Notes under the pieces: model-generated | The model's database searches: none | Told to the model about the DNA's origin: nothing | What the model saw: the letters and a program-made list of their open reading frames with translations, nothing else | NCBI RefSeq assembly: GCF_025362505.1 | Contig: NZ_JANYGG010000135.1 | Coordinates: 18,017 to 82,016 of the forward strand | Source: Sphingomonas sp. | Lineage (GTDB): Bacteria > Pseudomonadota > Alphaproteobacteria > Sphingomonadales > Sphingomonadaceae | Direction: 5' to 3' | Length of the DNA: 64,000 nucleotides | Translations under genes and position numbers: made by a program | Shown: positions 45,902 to 53,268 of the stretch, in pieces | Layout: each line of letters starts with the position of its first letter | Position numbering within the stretch: the first letter of the stretch is position 1

Positions 45902-47215
45902 TCAGGCTGCTTTGGTGGTCGCGAGGACGCCGCCGAGGCTGTTGGGGTGGGCGGTGGTGGTGACGACGTCGATCATGTCGCCGATGCTCGCGTCGGTCTC
46001 GACGAACACCGACTGGAGCCACGGGGTCTTGCCGATCATCTGGCCGGGGAGGCGGCCCTTGCGGTCGATGAGGATAGTGGTGGCCTTGCCGACCGTGGCG
46101 CGATTGAAGGCGAGGCTGTGTTCGGCAAGTCTGGCCTGGAGGCGCTGGAGGCGCTCGTCCATGACTTCCGCCGGAACTTGGTCGGGCATGGTCGCCGCCG
46201 GGGTGCCGGGGCGGGGGCTGTATTTGAACGAGTAAGCGGCGGCGTAGCGGACACCGTCGACAATCTCGAGCGTGGCCGCGAAGTCGTTCTCGGTCTCGCC
46301 GGGGAAGCCGACGATGAAGTCACCCGAAATGGCGATGTCGGGGCGCGCGGCGCGGACTTTCTCGATCGTGTGGAGGTAGGACGCCGCCGAGTGGCTGCGG
46401 TTCATCGCCTGCAGGATGCGGTCGCTTCCGGCCTGCACGGGGAGGTGGAGGTATGGCATCAGCTGAGGTATCTCGGCGTGCGCGGCGATCAGCGCGTCGG
46501 TCATGTCGGTCGGGTGCGACGTCATGTAGCGGATGCGCTCGATGCCATCGATCCGGGCGATGGCGCGGATCAAATGGTCGAGCCCGGCGCTTCCGTCCGA
46601 CCACGCATTGACGTTCTGGCCGAGCAGGGTGATCTCGCGCGCGCCGCCTGTCGCCAGCGCATTGGCCTCGGCGACGATGTCGGCGGCGGGGCGCGAGACT
46701 TCGGCGCCGCGGGTGTAGGGCACGACACAGTAAGTGCAGAATTTGTCGCACCCTTCCTGCACGGTGAGGAAGGCCGACGGGCCGCTGCGGCGGCGGGCGG
46801 GGAGCACGTCGAACTTGCTGATCGCGGGCATGTCGGTGTCGACCGGGCGCGACCCGGCGGCGGCGGCGGCGACCATTTCGGGCAGCCTGTGATAGGCTTG
46901 CGGGCCGACGACCATGTCGATCATCTTGGTGCGGCGCTTGGCCTCCTCGCCCTCGGCCTGCGCGACGCAGCCGGCGAGCGCGATCAGCGGACGGCTGCCG
47001 TCCTTGCGGCGCAGGCGGCCGACGTCGGAGTAAGCGCGGTCGGCGGCTTTCTCGCGGATGTGGCAGGTGTTGAGCACGACGAGGTCGGCACTGGTGCTGT
47101 CGGGGGCGGGGGTCATGCCGTTGGCGCCGAGCAGTTCGGCCATGCGCTCGCCGTCATAGACATTCATCTGGCAGCCGAAGCTTTTGACGTGATAGGTTTT
47201 CGGGGGCGCGGTCAT
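45902..47215 (-). CDS. miaB: tRNA-2-methylthio-N6-dimethylallyladenosine synthase MiaB
   Basis: A 437-residue radical-SAM methylthiotransferase that modifies A37 of tRNA. The N-terminal MTTase domain with Cys in 'SFGCQMN', 'NTCHIREKA' and 'LAGCVAQ' precedes the radical-SAM cluster 'CDKFCTYCVVPYTRG' and a C-terminal TRAM domain. It lies upstream of phoH and downstream of plsC. The 159 bp between it and phoH hold only short hairpins. Confidence 0.96.
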   Translation of the reverse strand: MTAPPKTYHVKSFGCQMNVYDGERMAELLGANGMTPAPDSTSADLVVLNTCHIREKAADRAYSDVGRLRRKDGSRPLIALAGCVAQAEGEEAKRRTKMIDMVVGPQAYHRLPEMVAAAAAGSRPVDTDMPAISKFDVLPARRRSGPSAFLTVQEGCDKFCTYCVVPYTRGAEVSRPAADIVAEANALATGGAREITLLGQNVNAWSDGSAGLDHLIRAIARIDGIERIRYMTSHPTDMTDALIAAHAEIPQLMPYLHLPVQAGSDRILQAMNRSHSAASYLHTIEKVRAARPDIAISGDFIVGFPGETENDFAATLEIVDGVRYAAAYSFKYSPRPGTPAATMPDQVPAEVMDERLQRLQARLAEHSLAFNRATVGKATTILIDRKGRLPGQMIGKTPWLQSVFVETDASIGDMIDVVTTTAHPNSLGGVLATTKAA

Positions 47216-47224
47216 GCGGCGCGC

Positions 47225-47956
47225 CTATAGGCCAGGCGCGGCCGGGTTAGAACCCAGCGCGGCCTCGATCTCGGCGCGGGCGTCGCGGGCCATCGCCTTG
47301 CGGTCCTCGCCGGGCGGCAACGCGTCGAGCAGGCGGACGACGACCGCGAAGCTCCCGCGCCGACCGAGAATGCGCAGTGCATTCTCCTTGCCAGTCTCGG
47401 GATCGGCCCAGCCCATCTTTGCGCGCTCGTCGCCATAGTCGATCGCGACCGGGCGGACGCTGGTGCCGGGCGGCGCAGGCGCGACCGCCGCGAGCAGCGA
47501 CGGGCGGAACGGCAGCATGGCGGTGCCGTCGGAGGTCGCGCCTTCGGGAAACAGCGCGAGCGGACGCGGATCGCGTAGCGCCGCGGCAACGTCGGCAGCC
47601 TGGTTGTGGACGCCGAGCCGGTCCTGGCGCTGGATGTAGATGGTGTCGTTCTGGTCGGCGAGCCAGCGCAGCAGCGGGTGGTCGCGAATCTCGGCCTTCG
47701 ACACGAACCGCGTTCCCGTCGCGCCGGCGAGGACGAGGATGTCGAGCCAGCTGACGTGGTTGGCGATCACCAGGCTGTGCGCGTCGAGCGGCGTCCCGGT
47801 AGTGGTGACGCGCGCGCCGCAGATCCACCCGGCCGTGCCCAGAAAGCGGCGGGGGAGCGGCGAGCGGCCGAACAGCTTCGCGACCAGGTGAGGAGGAAGG
47901 CAGGCGAGCAACAACAGCAGCAATCCGGCGATCCGCATCACCGCGACCGCGCGCAA
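47225..47956 (-). CDS. plsC: 1-acyl-sn-glycerol-3-phosphate acyltransferase
   Basis: A 243-residue membrane acyltransferase forming phosphatidic acid. An N-terminal TM helix (residues 5-24) is followed by the catalytic 'ANHVSWLDILVLAG' (H-x4-D) and the 'LFPEGATSDGTAMLPF' block. It starts five bases after the fur stop, so it is co-transcribed with fur. Confidence 0.92.
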   Translation of the reverse strand: MRAVAVMRIAGLLLLLLACLPPHLVAKLFGRSPLPRRFLGTAGWICGARVTTTGTPLDAHSLVIANHVSWLDILVLAGATGTRFVSKAEIRDHPLLRWLADQNDTIYIQRQDRLGVHNQAADVAAALRDPRPLALFPEGATSDGTAMLPFRPSLLAAVAPAPPGTSVRPVAIDYGDERAKMGWADPETGKENALRILGRRGSFAVVVRLLDALPPGEDRKAMARDARAEIEAALGSNPAAPGL

Positions 47957-47960
47957 TGGC

Positions 47961-48383
47961 TCAGTCCTTGCGGTCGACGGCGACGCCGTACAACTCCATG
48001 CGATGGTCGACGAGGCGGAAGCCGAGCTTCTCGGCGATACGCCGCTGGAGCGCCTCGAGTTCCTCGTCGACGAACTCGATGACCTTGCCGGTCTCGACGT
48101 CGATCAGATGATCATGATGTTCGTCCGACGCCGCTTCGTAGCGCGAGCGGCCGTCGCCGAATTCGTGGCGCTCGAGGATGCCGGCCTCCTCGAACAGGCG
48201 GACGGTGCGATAGACGGTGGCGATCGAAATGCGCGGATCGACCGCGGCGCAGCGCATGTGGAGCGCCTCGACATCGGGGTGATCGTCGGCTTCCGACAAT
48301 ACCCGCGCGACGACCCGCCGCTGGTCGGTGATACGCAACCCCTTGGTCGCGCACAGGGTCTCGATGTCGATGATGTGGGCCAT
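47961..48383 (-). CDS. fur: Fur family metalloregulator
   Basis: A 140-residue iron (or manganese) responsive repressor. The winged helix shows 'LRITDQRRVVARVLSEADDHPDVEALHMRC' and 'ISIATVYRTVRLFEEAGILERHEFGDGRSRYE', and the metal site 'HHDHLIDVETGKVIEF'. The structural CxxC zinc site of gammaproteobacterial Fur is absent, as in the alphaproteobacterial Fur/Mur group. It starts the fur-plsC-miaB run. Confidence 0.93.
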   Translation of the reverse strand: MAHIIDIETLCATKGLRITDQRRVVARVLSEADDHPDVEALHMRCAAVDPRISIATVYRTVRLFEEAGILERHEFGDGRSRYEAASDEHHDHLIDVETGKVIEFVDEELEALQRRIAEKLGFRLVDHRMELYGVAVDRKD

Positions 48384-48426
48384 CTTTAAAAAGCCTAAGC
48401 GAGGGCGATGTCCCGGTCAAAGCGAA

Positions 48427-48454
48427 ATTCTCCCCAGGCGGACCCGGGGAGAAT
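48427..48454. terminator. Hairpin downstream of mucR
   Basis: ATTCTCCCC (48427-48435) pairs with GGGGAGAAT (48446-48454). It lies between mucR and fur and resembles an intrinsic terminator for leftward mucR transcripts, though only a weak T-run follows. Confidence 0.6.
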
Positions 48455-48460
48455 CGAAGT

Positions 48461-48907
48461 TTAGCGCGCCTTGGCGGGCGTCGGCTTGCCCGCCGGGGCG
48501 GTCTTGCGGCGCTTGGTGCCCAGACCGATCGACTTGGCCAGCGCGCGGCGCTGTTCGGCATAGTTGGGCGCGACCATCGGATAGTCGGCGTTGAGGCCCC
48601 ACTTCTGGCGATACTGGTCAGGCGTCATCGAATAGTGGGTCATCAGGTGCCGCTTGAGCATCTTCAGCTTTTTGCCGTCCTCGAGGCAGACGATATAGTC
48701 CGGCTTGATCGACGAGCGGATCGGAACCTTGGGCTCGGGCTTGGCTTCGGGAACCGGGGTCGCCCCCGTCAGGCCAGCGAGCGCGCCGTGGACGTTGGAG
48801 ATGAGTAGCGCCAAGTCGTTGACCGACACGCTATTGTTGCTGACGTGCGCCGCGACGATGTCGGCGGTCAGGGTGATCAGCGTGTCGTCGTTGGAATCCA
48901 TGTCCAT
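48461..48907 (-). CDS. MucR/Ros family zinc-finger transcriptional regulator
   Basis: A 148-residue DNA-binding protein of the alphaproteobacterial Ros/MucR family controlling exopolysaccharide, motility and cell-cycle genes. The zinc-finger region 'IVCLEDGKKLKMLKRHLMTHY' has Cys74, Asp77, His87 and His91, so an Asp takes the place of the second Cys, a variation known in Mesorhizobium Ros homologues. 'MTPDQYRQKWGL' and 'YPMVAPNYAEQRRALAKSIGLG' complete the domain. The AT-rich 114 bp upstream could hold its own binding sites (autoregulation). Confidence 0.93.
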   Translation of the reverse strand: MDMDSNDDTLITLTADIVAAHVSNNSVSVNDLALLISNVHGALAGLTGATPVPEAKPEPKVPIRSSIKPDYIVCLEDGKKLKMLKRHLMTHYSMTPDQYRQKWGLNADYPMVAPNYAEQRRALAKSIGLGTKRRKTAPAGKPTPAKAR

Positions 48908-49021
48908 CTTTACTTCTTTCCGGGCTGACTAGAAATTCATCCTGCCTTTATCACGGCAGTCGAGAATCATAGTAATAGCGCGGTGAAGATATCGCAAGCC
49001 GCAAACAAGATTTGACGCAAG

Positions 49022-49519
49022 TTAACCTTGGTTTGGCTCGAGGACCAGCGTCAAGGCGTCGAACTGACTACCATCGGCGCCACGGTAATAGTGATGGCGG
49101 CGACCCGCGACCGCAAACCCGGTCGCCCGATACATGCCGGCCGCAAGATTTCCGTCGCGCACTTCGAGATGAAGCCGCCGGGCTCCGCACCCAGACGAAT
49201 GAGCGATGAAATGATCGAGCAAGGCGCGGCCGATCCCGCTCCGTTGGAACCGCGGAGCGACACCAATCAACAACAGTTCGGCCTCGTCGGCAACGGTCCG
49301 GAGCAGTGAAAAGCCGCGCGCCTCGGCCGACGCCTGCTCGCGCGCCAGGGTCAGGACCACGCCCGACATCGGCATGATCCCGGCGCACTGCGAGCGGGTC
49401 CACGCTTCGCCATAATCTGGCGAGAATGCTCCGGCCATGATCGCCATTACCTCGTCGAGCTGATCTACCTCAGCCCGTTCGAACAGCAGCGTGGTGGGGC
49501 GGGGAGCGAGGCTGCTCAT
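49022..49519 (-). CDS. rimI: Ribosomal-protein-alanine N-acetyltransferase RimI
   Basis: A 165-residue GNAT enzyme. 'LLIGVAPRFQRSGIGRALLDHFI' is the acetyl-CoA loop (Q/RxxGxG/A), followed by 'LHLEVRDGNLAAGMYRATGFAVAGRRHHYYR', the end typical of RimI. It overlaps the tsaB stop as ATGA, and the tsaB-rimI pair is common. The likely target is the N-terminus of S18, assumed from the family. Confidence 0.88.
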   Translation of the reverse strand: MSSLAPRPTTLLFERAEVDQLDEVMAIMAGAFSPDYGEAWTRSQCAGIMPMSGVVLTLAREQASAEARGFSLLRTVADEAELLLIGVAPRFQRSGIGRALLDHFIAHSSGCGARRLHLEVRDGNLAAGMYRATGFAVAGRRHHYYRGADGSQFDALTLVLEPNQG

Positions 49520-50154
49520 GCCGCTTTTGGCCGCGCGTCGGGCGATCGGATGTACTGTGGCTTTGCCGGCAAGGTGCGAAGCTCGGGTGGCAGACGCAAC
49601 GCGTGGCGCGCGCTCGGGACGAGGTCGAGCGCTTCGCCGGATCCGCGCGCCTCAACCAGCGCAGCGGCCCCGCTGCCGACCGCGAGTCCGGCCGGAAATG
49701 CCGCGGCGGCATCGGCCGGGGCGAGGTTGGCGACCTCGCTCGTCGCGGCGAACGGGGCGCGGTCGAACGACTGGACAAACAGCTCGCCGTGGCCGCCAGC
49801 CAGCGCCGCGACGATCGGCTCATCGCCCGGCGCGGAGGCGGCGAGCAAGGCGAGGCTTGGCATTCCGTGGAGGATCGCATCCCAGCCGATGGCGAGGCCG
49901 TGGGCGGCGGCGAGAGCGACGCGCAGCCCGGTGAAGCTGCCCGGGCCGACCCCGACAAGTATGTCGTTCGGCGCTTCCCCGCCGGCGGCATCGGCCAGCA
50001 ACTCCTCGATCATCGGCACTAGCCGTTCGGCATGGCCACGACCGATCACCTCGTCGCGCGCGCCGAGCAAGGTGCCGTCGTCGGCGAACAGGGCCGCGGT
50101 ACAGGCCGCCGTGCTACTGTCGAGCGCGAGGATCAGAGCGGTGCCTCCTGCCAC
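49516..50154 (-). CDS. tsaB: tRNA threonylcarbamoyladenosine biosynthesis protein TsaB
   Basis: A 212-residue partner of TsaD in t6A37 formation. It contains 'ILALDSSTAACTAALF', 'GRGHAERLVPMIEELL' and 'VGVGPGSFTGLRVALAAAHGLA', the TsaB hallmark. The start is GTG at 50154. It lies between the NifU-like gene and rimI. Confidence 0.93.
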   Translation of the reverse strand: MAGGTALILALDSSTAACTAALFADDGTLLGARDEVIGRGHAERLVPMIEELLADAAGGEAPNDILVGVGPGSFTGLRVALAAAHGLAIGWDAILHGMPSLALLAASAPGDEPIVAALAGGHGELFVQSFDRAPFAATSEVANLAPADAAAAFPAGLAVGSGAAALVEARGSGEALDLVPSARHALRLPPELRTLPAKPQYIRSPDARPKAA

Positions 50155-50228
50155 ATCGGGGCGGACAGATTGAGCCTGTGATTAACGAAGAGCAAGCCCG
50201 AAAAACCGGCGAAAACAAGCGCGCGCGG

Positions 50229-50816
50229 TCAGACCGCTTCGACGGTTTGGACCTCGGGCACATAATGTTTGATCAGCCCCTCGATACCCCGCTTGAGGGT
50301 AACCGCCGAGGACGGGCAGCCGGAGCAGGCGCCCTGCATCGCGAGGTAGAGTGTGCCGTGGGCATAGCCGCGATAGACGATGTCGCCGCCATCCTGCGCG
50401 ACCGCCGGGCGGACTCGGGTTTCGATCAGTTCCTTGATCTGGTCGACGATGTCAGCGTCGGCGGGGTCTTCCTCGACCGCCATCGCGGCGCCGTCGTCAT
50501 TGGGGTCGATCGCGATCCCGGCGGCGGTGCCCGGTGCGAACAGTGGCGCGTCGGTGACGAAATGGTCGAGCAGGATCGACAGGACGTCGGGCTCGAGCTC
50601 CTCCCATGCGGCCGCCGGTTTCGCGCTGACCGAGATGAAGTCGCGGCCGAAGAACACGCCGTCGACGTCGCCGGTGGCGAACAGCGCGTGGGCGAGCGGG
50701 CTCGCCTCGGCGGCGGACGCGGTCGGGAAATCGCGGCTGCCGGTCGCCATGACGGTGCGGCCGGGGAGGTATTTCCGGGTCAGCGGATTGGGCGTGGCTT
50801 CGGTCTCGATCAACAT
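50229..50816 (-). CDS. NifU-like iron-sulfur cluster carrier (NFU1 type)
   Basis: A 195-residue protein with an N-terminal Nfu_N domain ('MLIETEATPNPLTRKYLPG', 'FATGDVDGVFFGRDFISVS') and a C-terminal NifU domain with the cluster-binding Cys pair in 'ACSGCPSS', followed by 'VTLKRGIEGLIKHYVPEVQTV'. It scaffolds or delivers Fe-S clusters, possibly for enzymes such as MiaB encoded nearby. Confidence 0.94.
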   Translation of the reverse strand: MLIETEATPNPLTRKYLPGRTVMATGSRDFPTASAAEASPLAHALFATGDVDGVFFGRDFISVSAKPAAAWEELEPDVLSILLDHFVTDAPLFAPGTAAGIAIDPNDDGAAMAVEEDPADADIVDQIKELIETRVRPAVAQDGGDIVYRGYAHGTLYLAMQGACSGCPSSAVTLKRGIEGLIKHYVPEVQTVEAV

Positions 50817-50847
50817 GAGCGTAATGTGGGCGTGGCGCTCCCGATGA

Positions 50848-51756
50848 TCAAGCCTTGGTCTCGCCCGGCGCTTCCCAACTGTCGTCGATCATCTTGATCA
50901 GCGCGGAGAAATCCTTCCCCGCTCCGCCGCGATCGACGAAGCGCTGGAACAGCTCTTCCGCCTCGCCGCCCATCGGGGTGTAGGCGCCGGCTTCCCGGGC
51001 GGCTTCCATTGCCAGCTTGAGGTCCTTGAGCATTAGCGCGGCGGCGAACCCGCCTTCGTAATTGCGGTCGGCGGGGGTTTCGGGGCCGACCCCGGGGACC
51101 GGGCAATAGGTCGTCATCGACCAGCTCTGGCCCGAGGCTTTCGACGAGATGTCGTAAAAGGTCTGGAGGTCGAGACCGAGCTTTTGCGCGAGCACGAACG
51201 CCTCGCAGGTCGCCGCCATGGTCGCGCCGAGCAGCATGTTGTTGCAGATCTTCGCCGCCTGCCCGGCACCGGCGTCGCCGGCGTGGATCACCGCCTTGCC
51301 CATCTGCTCGAGAAAGGGCCGCGCCCGCTCGAACCCCTCGTCCGATCCGCCGACCATGAACGTCAGCGTGCCGCCGTCGGCCGCGGCGATCCCGCCCGAA
51401 ACCGGGGCATCGACCATCGTGTAACCCGCGGCGCCGGCCTCTCCGGCGACGGTCCTGGCGGTGGCGACGTCGATCGTCGAGCAGTCGATCAGGAGGGCGG
51501 ATTTCGGCGCGGCGGCGAACACCGATGCGCGATAGACCTCGGCGACATGGCGCCCGGCGGGGAGCATGGTGACGACCGCTTCGGCGTCGGCAAGCGCTTC
51601 GGCGGGCGAGGCGGCGCGGGTGCAGCCCTTGGCCTCGGCGCGGGCGAGCGCGTCGGCACTGAGGTCGAAGGCGCGCACCTCATGCCCCGCCTTCGCGAGG
51701 TTCGCGGCCATCCCGCCGCCCATGTTGCCCAGCCCGATGAATGCAACGCGTGCCAC
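50848..51756 (-). CDS. mmsB: 3-hydroxyisobutyrate dehydrogenase
   Basis: A 302-residue NAD-dependent beta-hydroxyacid dehydrogenase of valine degradation. 'VAFIGLGNMGGGMAANLAKAGHEV' binds NAD; 'DAPVSGGIAAADGGTLTFMVGG' is the substrate signature; 'GAGQAAKICNNMLLGATMAATCEAFVL' contains the catalytic Lys; and 'CPVPGVGPETPADRNYEGGFAAALMLKDLKLA' is diagnostic. The GTG at 51756 follows GGGAGAG. No other valine-pathway genes lie in the window. Confidence 0.92.
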   Translation of the reverse strand: MARVAFIGLGNMGGGMAANLAKAGHEVRAFDLSADALARAEAKGCTRAASPAEALADAEAVVTMLPAGRHVAEVYRASVFAAAPKSALLIDCSTIDVATARTVAGEAGAAGYTMVDAPVSGGIAAADGGTLTFMVGGSDEGFERARPFLEQMGKAVIHAGDAGAGQAAKICNNMLLGATMAATCEAFVLAQKLGLDLQTFYDISSKASGQSWSMTTYCPVPGVGPETPADRNYEGGFAAALMLKDLKLAMEAAREAGAYTPMGGEAEELFQRFVDRGGAGKDFSALIKMIDDSWEAPGETKA

Positions 51757-52154
51757 TCGACTCTCCCGACGATTTCGCCCTGTCCCTAGCGGCACAAAGT
51801 GCCCCCGCGCCAGCCCCCCCAATACTGCCCCCGGCCCCGCCAATCTTCCCAATGTTCGCACTGACGTGGGTTAATTTCGGGCGAAGCGGCGGGGCGCGCA
51901 ACGGGTGTTTGGGCGGAACTCGCCCGGCGACTCGGGGCAAGAAGATGATGGCAGAAAGCGGGGGCTGTAGGACAGTGTTTTGTTGGGCGCGACGGACGGC
52001 GTGGCGCGCGAGGGGAGCGATGAGGTTGGTGGATTTAGTAAATTGTCGCCGTTATCCCATTGCCGAGCTGCGTGACGTGGTGAGGAATGCCGGGAATGAC
52101 GATGCGAGCAAGGCGGGCCATCACGCACGCCTGGCAATTCGCTGAACGGCCGTC
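51757..52154. other. Intergenic region without recognisable gene
   Basis: About 400 bp between mmsB and the left inverted repeat. Short open frames exist on both strands but none has a ribosome site, codon bias or known motif. A C-rich run lies near 51812-51838. It may be decayed sequence at the border of the inverted-repeat element. Confidence 0.4.
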
Positions 52155-52178
52155 AATTAAGTGCACTGTCACCGTAAT
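52155..52178 (+). repeat. Left copy of a perfect 24-bp inverted repeat
   Basis: It starts AATTAAGTGCACTGTC and ends CGTAAT. Its exact reverse complement is at 53030-53053. It contains the palindrome AGTGCACT. Further CACCGTAATT and GACCGTAATTG units follow on its inner side up to 52209. Confidence 0.9.
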
Positions 52179-52254
52179 TTAATTGGTCACCGTAATTGAC
52201 CGTAATTGAGCACGAGGACAACGGGATGATGGCCAACATCGTAGTGCTTTCGAA

Positions 52255-53004
52255 GTGAGGCGGCGCGCAGGTGCCCTTGCGATCGGACACTTGTTCGTGG
52301 CCGAGGCTACATCGGCCAAGGAACGGCCGGCGGTGGATTGCGCGTCGGATGTTTCGGATCAACAGGGCATTACCGGCTTCACTTCGCTGATTGACGGGCA
52401 ACCGACCGATCCCAAGACGCCCACGCTCTCACTGTCCATGGCGCAGTCGCAGGGCCAGACGCTTGTGCAGCCGGTTCTGCAGCTTGCGCCGGGCAGCAGG
52501 AGGGGCTGGTGCGATGCCGTCATATCCGTTTCGCTGCCTGCCGTTCAGGCCAATGGCAGGGTAACGCTGTCGCAAAACGCCGGTGTGAGCTGGGAGCAGC
52601 GCTGGCAGGAAGACACCGGCAGATTGCCAACCGTTGCCACGCTGACATCTGTTGTCATCGACTATAGCGGACGTTCACCGGTGACCAGCATCAGCGCTAC
52701 GGGCATCGTCGCCAAGACGTTCGGGCCGCTGGTCGGCTATTTCAATGGAACGCTTTCAACGCAATTCGGCAAAGGTGCCGATCACAGCCTGGTCCCATCG
52801 GTCGCAATTGGGGTGAAATGGCCGCCCCGAGGCAATCATGCCGTTGTGGCCGACGTCGTCTTCGCAAAAGGTGCGCCCGACGTGGCGGAATTGTCTTATC
52901 AGTTCGAAGGTCCATTCGATCTGGGGATTGGGCCCGGCGTTGCAATGACGCTTGACGGTCGCCGAAGTGTTACCGCCGGGATCGTGATCCAGAAGGAATT
53001 CTGA
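52255..53004 (+). CDS. Outer-membrane beta-barrel-like protein inside the inverted-repeat element
   Basis: A 249-residue protein read from GTG at 52255. The beginning MRRRAGALAIGHLFVAEATSA could be a weak signal peptide cleaved near residue 21. The rest alternates polar and hydrophobic residues in long strands ('GPLVGYFNGTLSTQFGKG', 'SLVPSVAIGVKW', 'NHAVVADVVFAKG', 'VTAGIVIQKEF') and ends in Phe, the usual C-terminal residue of outer-membrane barrels. Two Cys residues (in VDCAS and GWCDA) may pair. No family was recognised. The gene with its borders makes a 0.9 kb unit lacking a transposase. It may be a cargo gene or a degraded one with an altered 5' end. Confidence 0.6.
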   Translation: MRRRAGALAIGHLFVAEATSAKERPAVDCASDVSDQQGITGFTSLIDGQPTDPKTPTLSLSMAQSQGQTLVQPVLQLAPGSRRGWCDAVISVSLPAVQANGRVTLSQNAGVSWEQRWQEDTGRLPTVATLTSVVIDYSGRSPVTSISATGIVAKTFGPLVGYFNGTLSTQFGKGADHSLVPSVAIGVKWPPRGNHAVVADVVFAKGAPDVAELSYQFEGPFDLGIGPGVAMTLDGRRSVTAGIVIQKEF

Positions 53005-53029
53005 TGCCTTGGATTACCTTGGATTACTG

Positions 53030-53053
53030 ATTACGGTGACAGTGCACTTAATT
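53030..53053 (-). repeat. Right copy of the perfect 24-bp inverted repeat
   Basis: The exact reverse complement of 52155-52178, ending CAGTGCACTTAATT. On its inner side CCTTGGATTA is repeated twice in tandem (53007-53026). Confidence 0.9.
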
Positions 53054-53268
53054 CTCCATTGGGCGCGGCACTCGCTTGACTGGTCTCGGGTTGCGGCCCA
53101 ATTACGCTTCCATCTTATCGAGAAAATCGCTCGCGCCAAGCGGTTGGCCGAAGCGTTCGGTTGGGCGCGGCGCTTGCGATTGCGCCTCATTTTCGCCACG
53201 GCGCACCAGCGACGACGCGGGCCTCGCTGTGGGGCTCGCACGGCCTTTTCGATGAGTCTGTATTTCCA

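Noticed and set aside
53054..53268. Cobalamin riboswitch before the BtuB-like receptor
   Set aside because: The B12-box core and conserved flanking helices could not be found in the 215 bp upstream.
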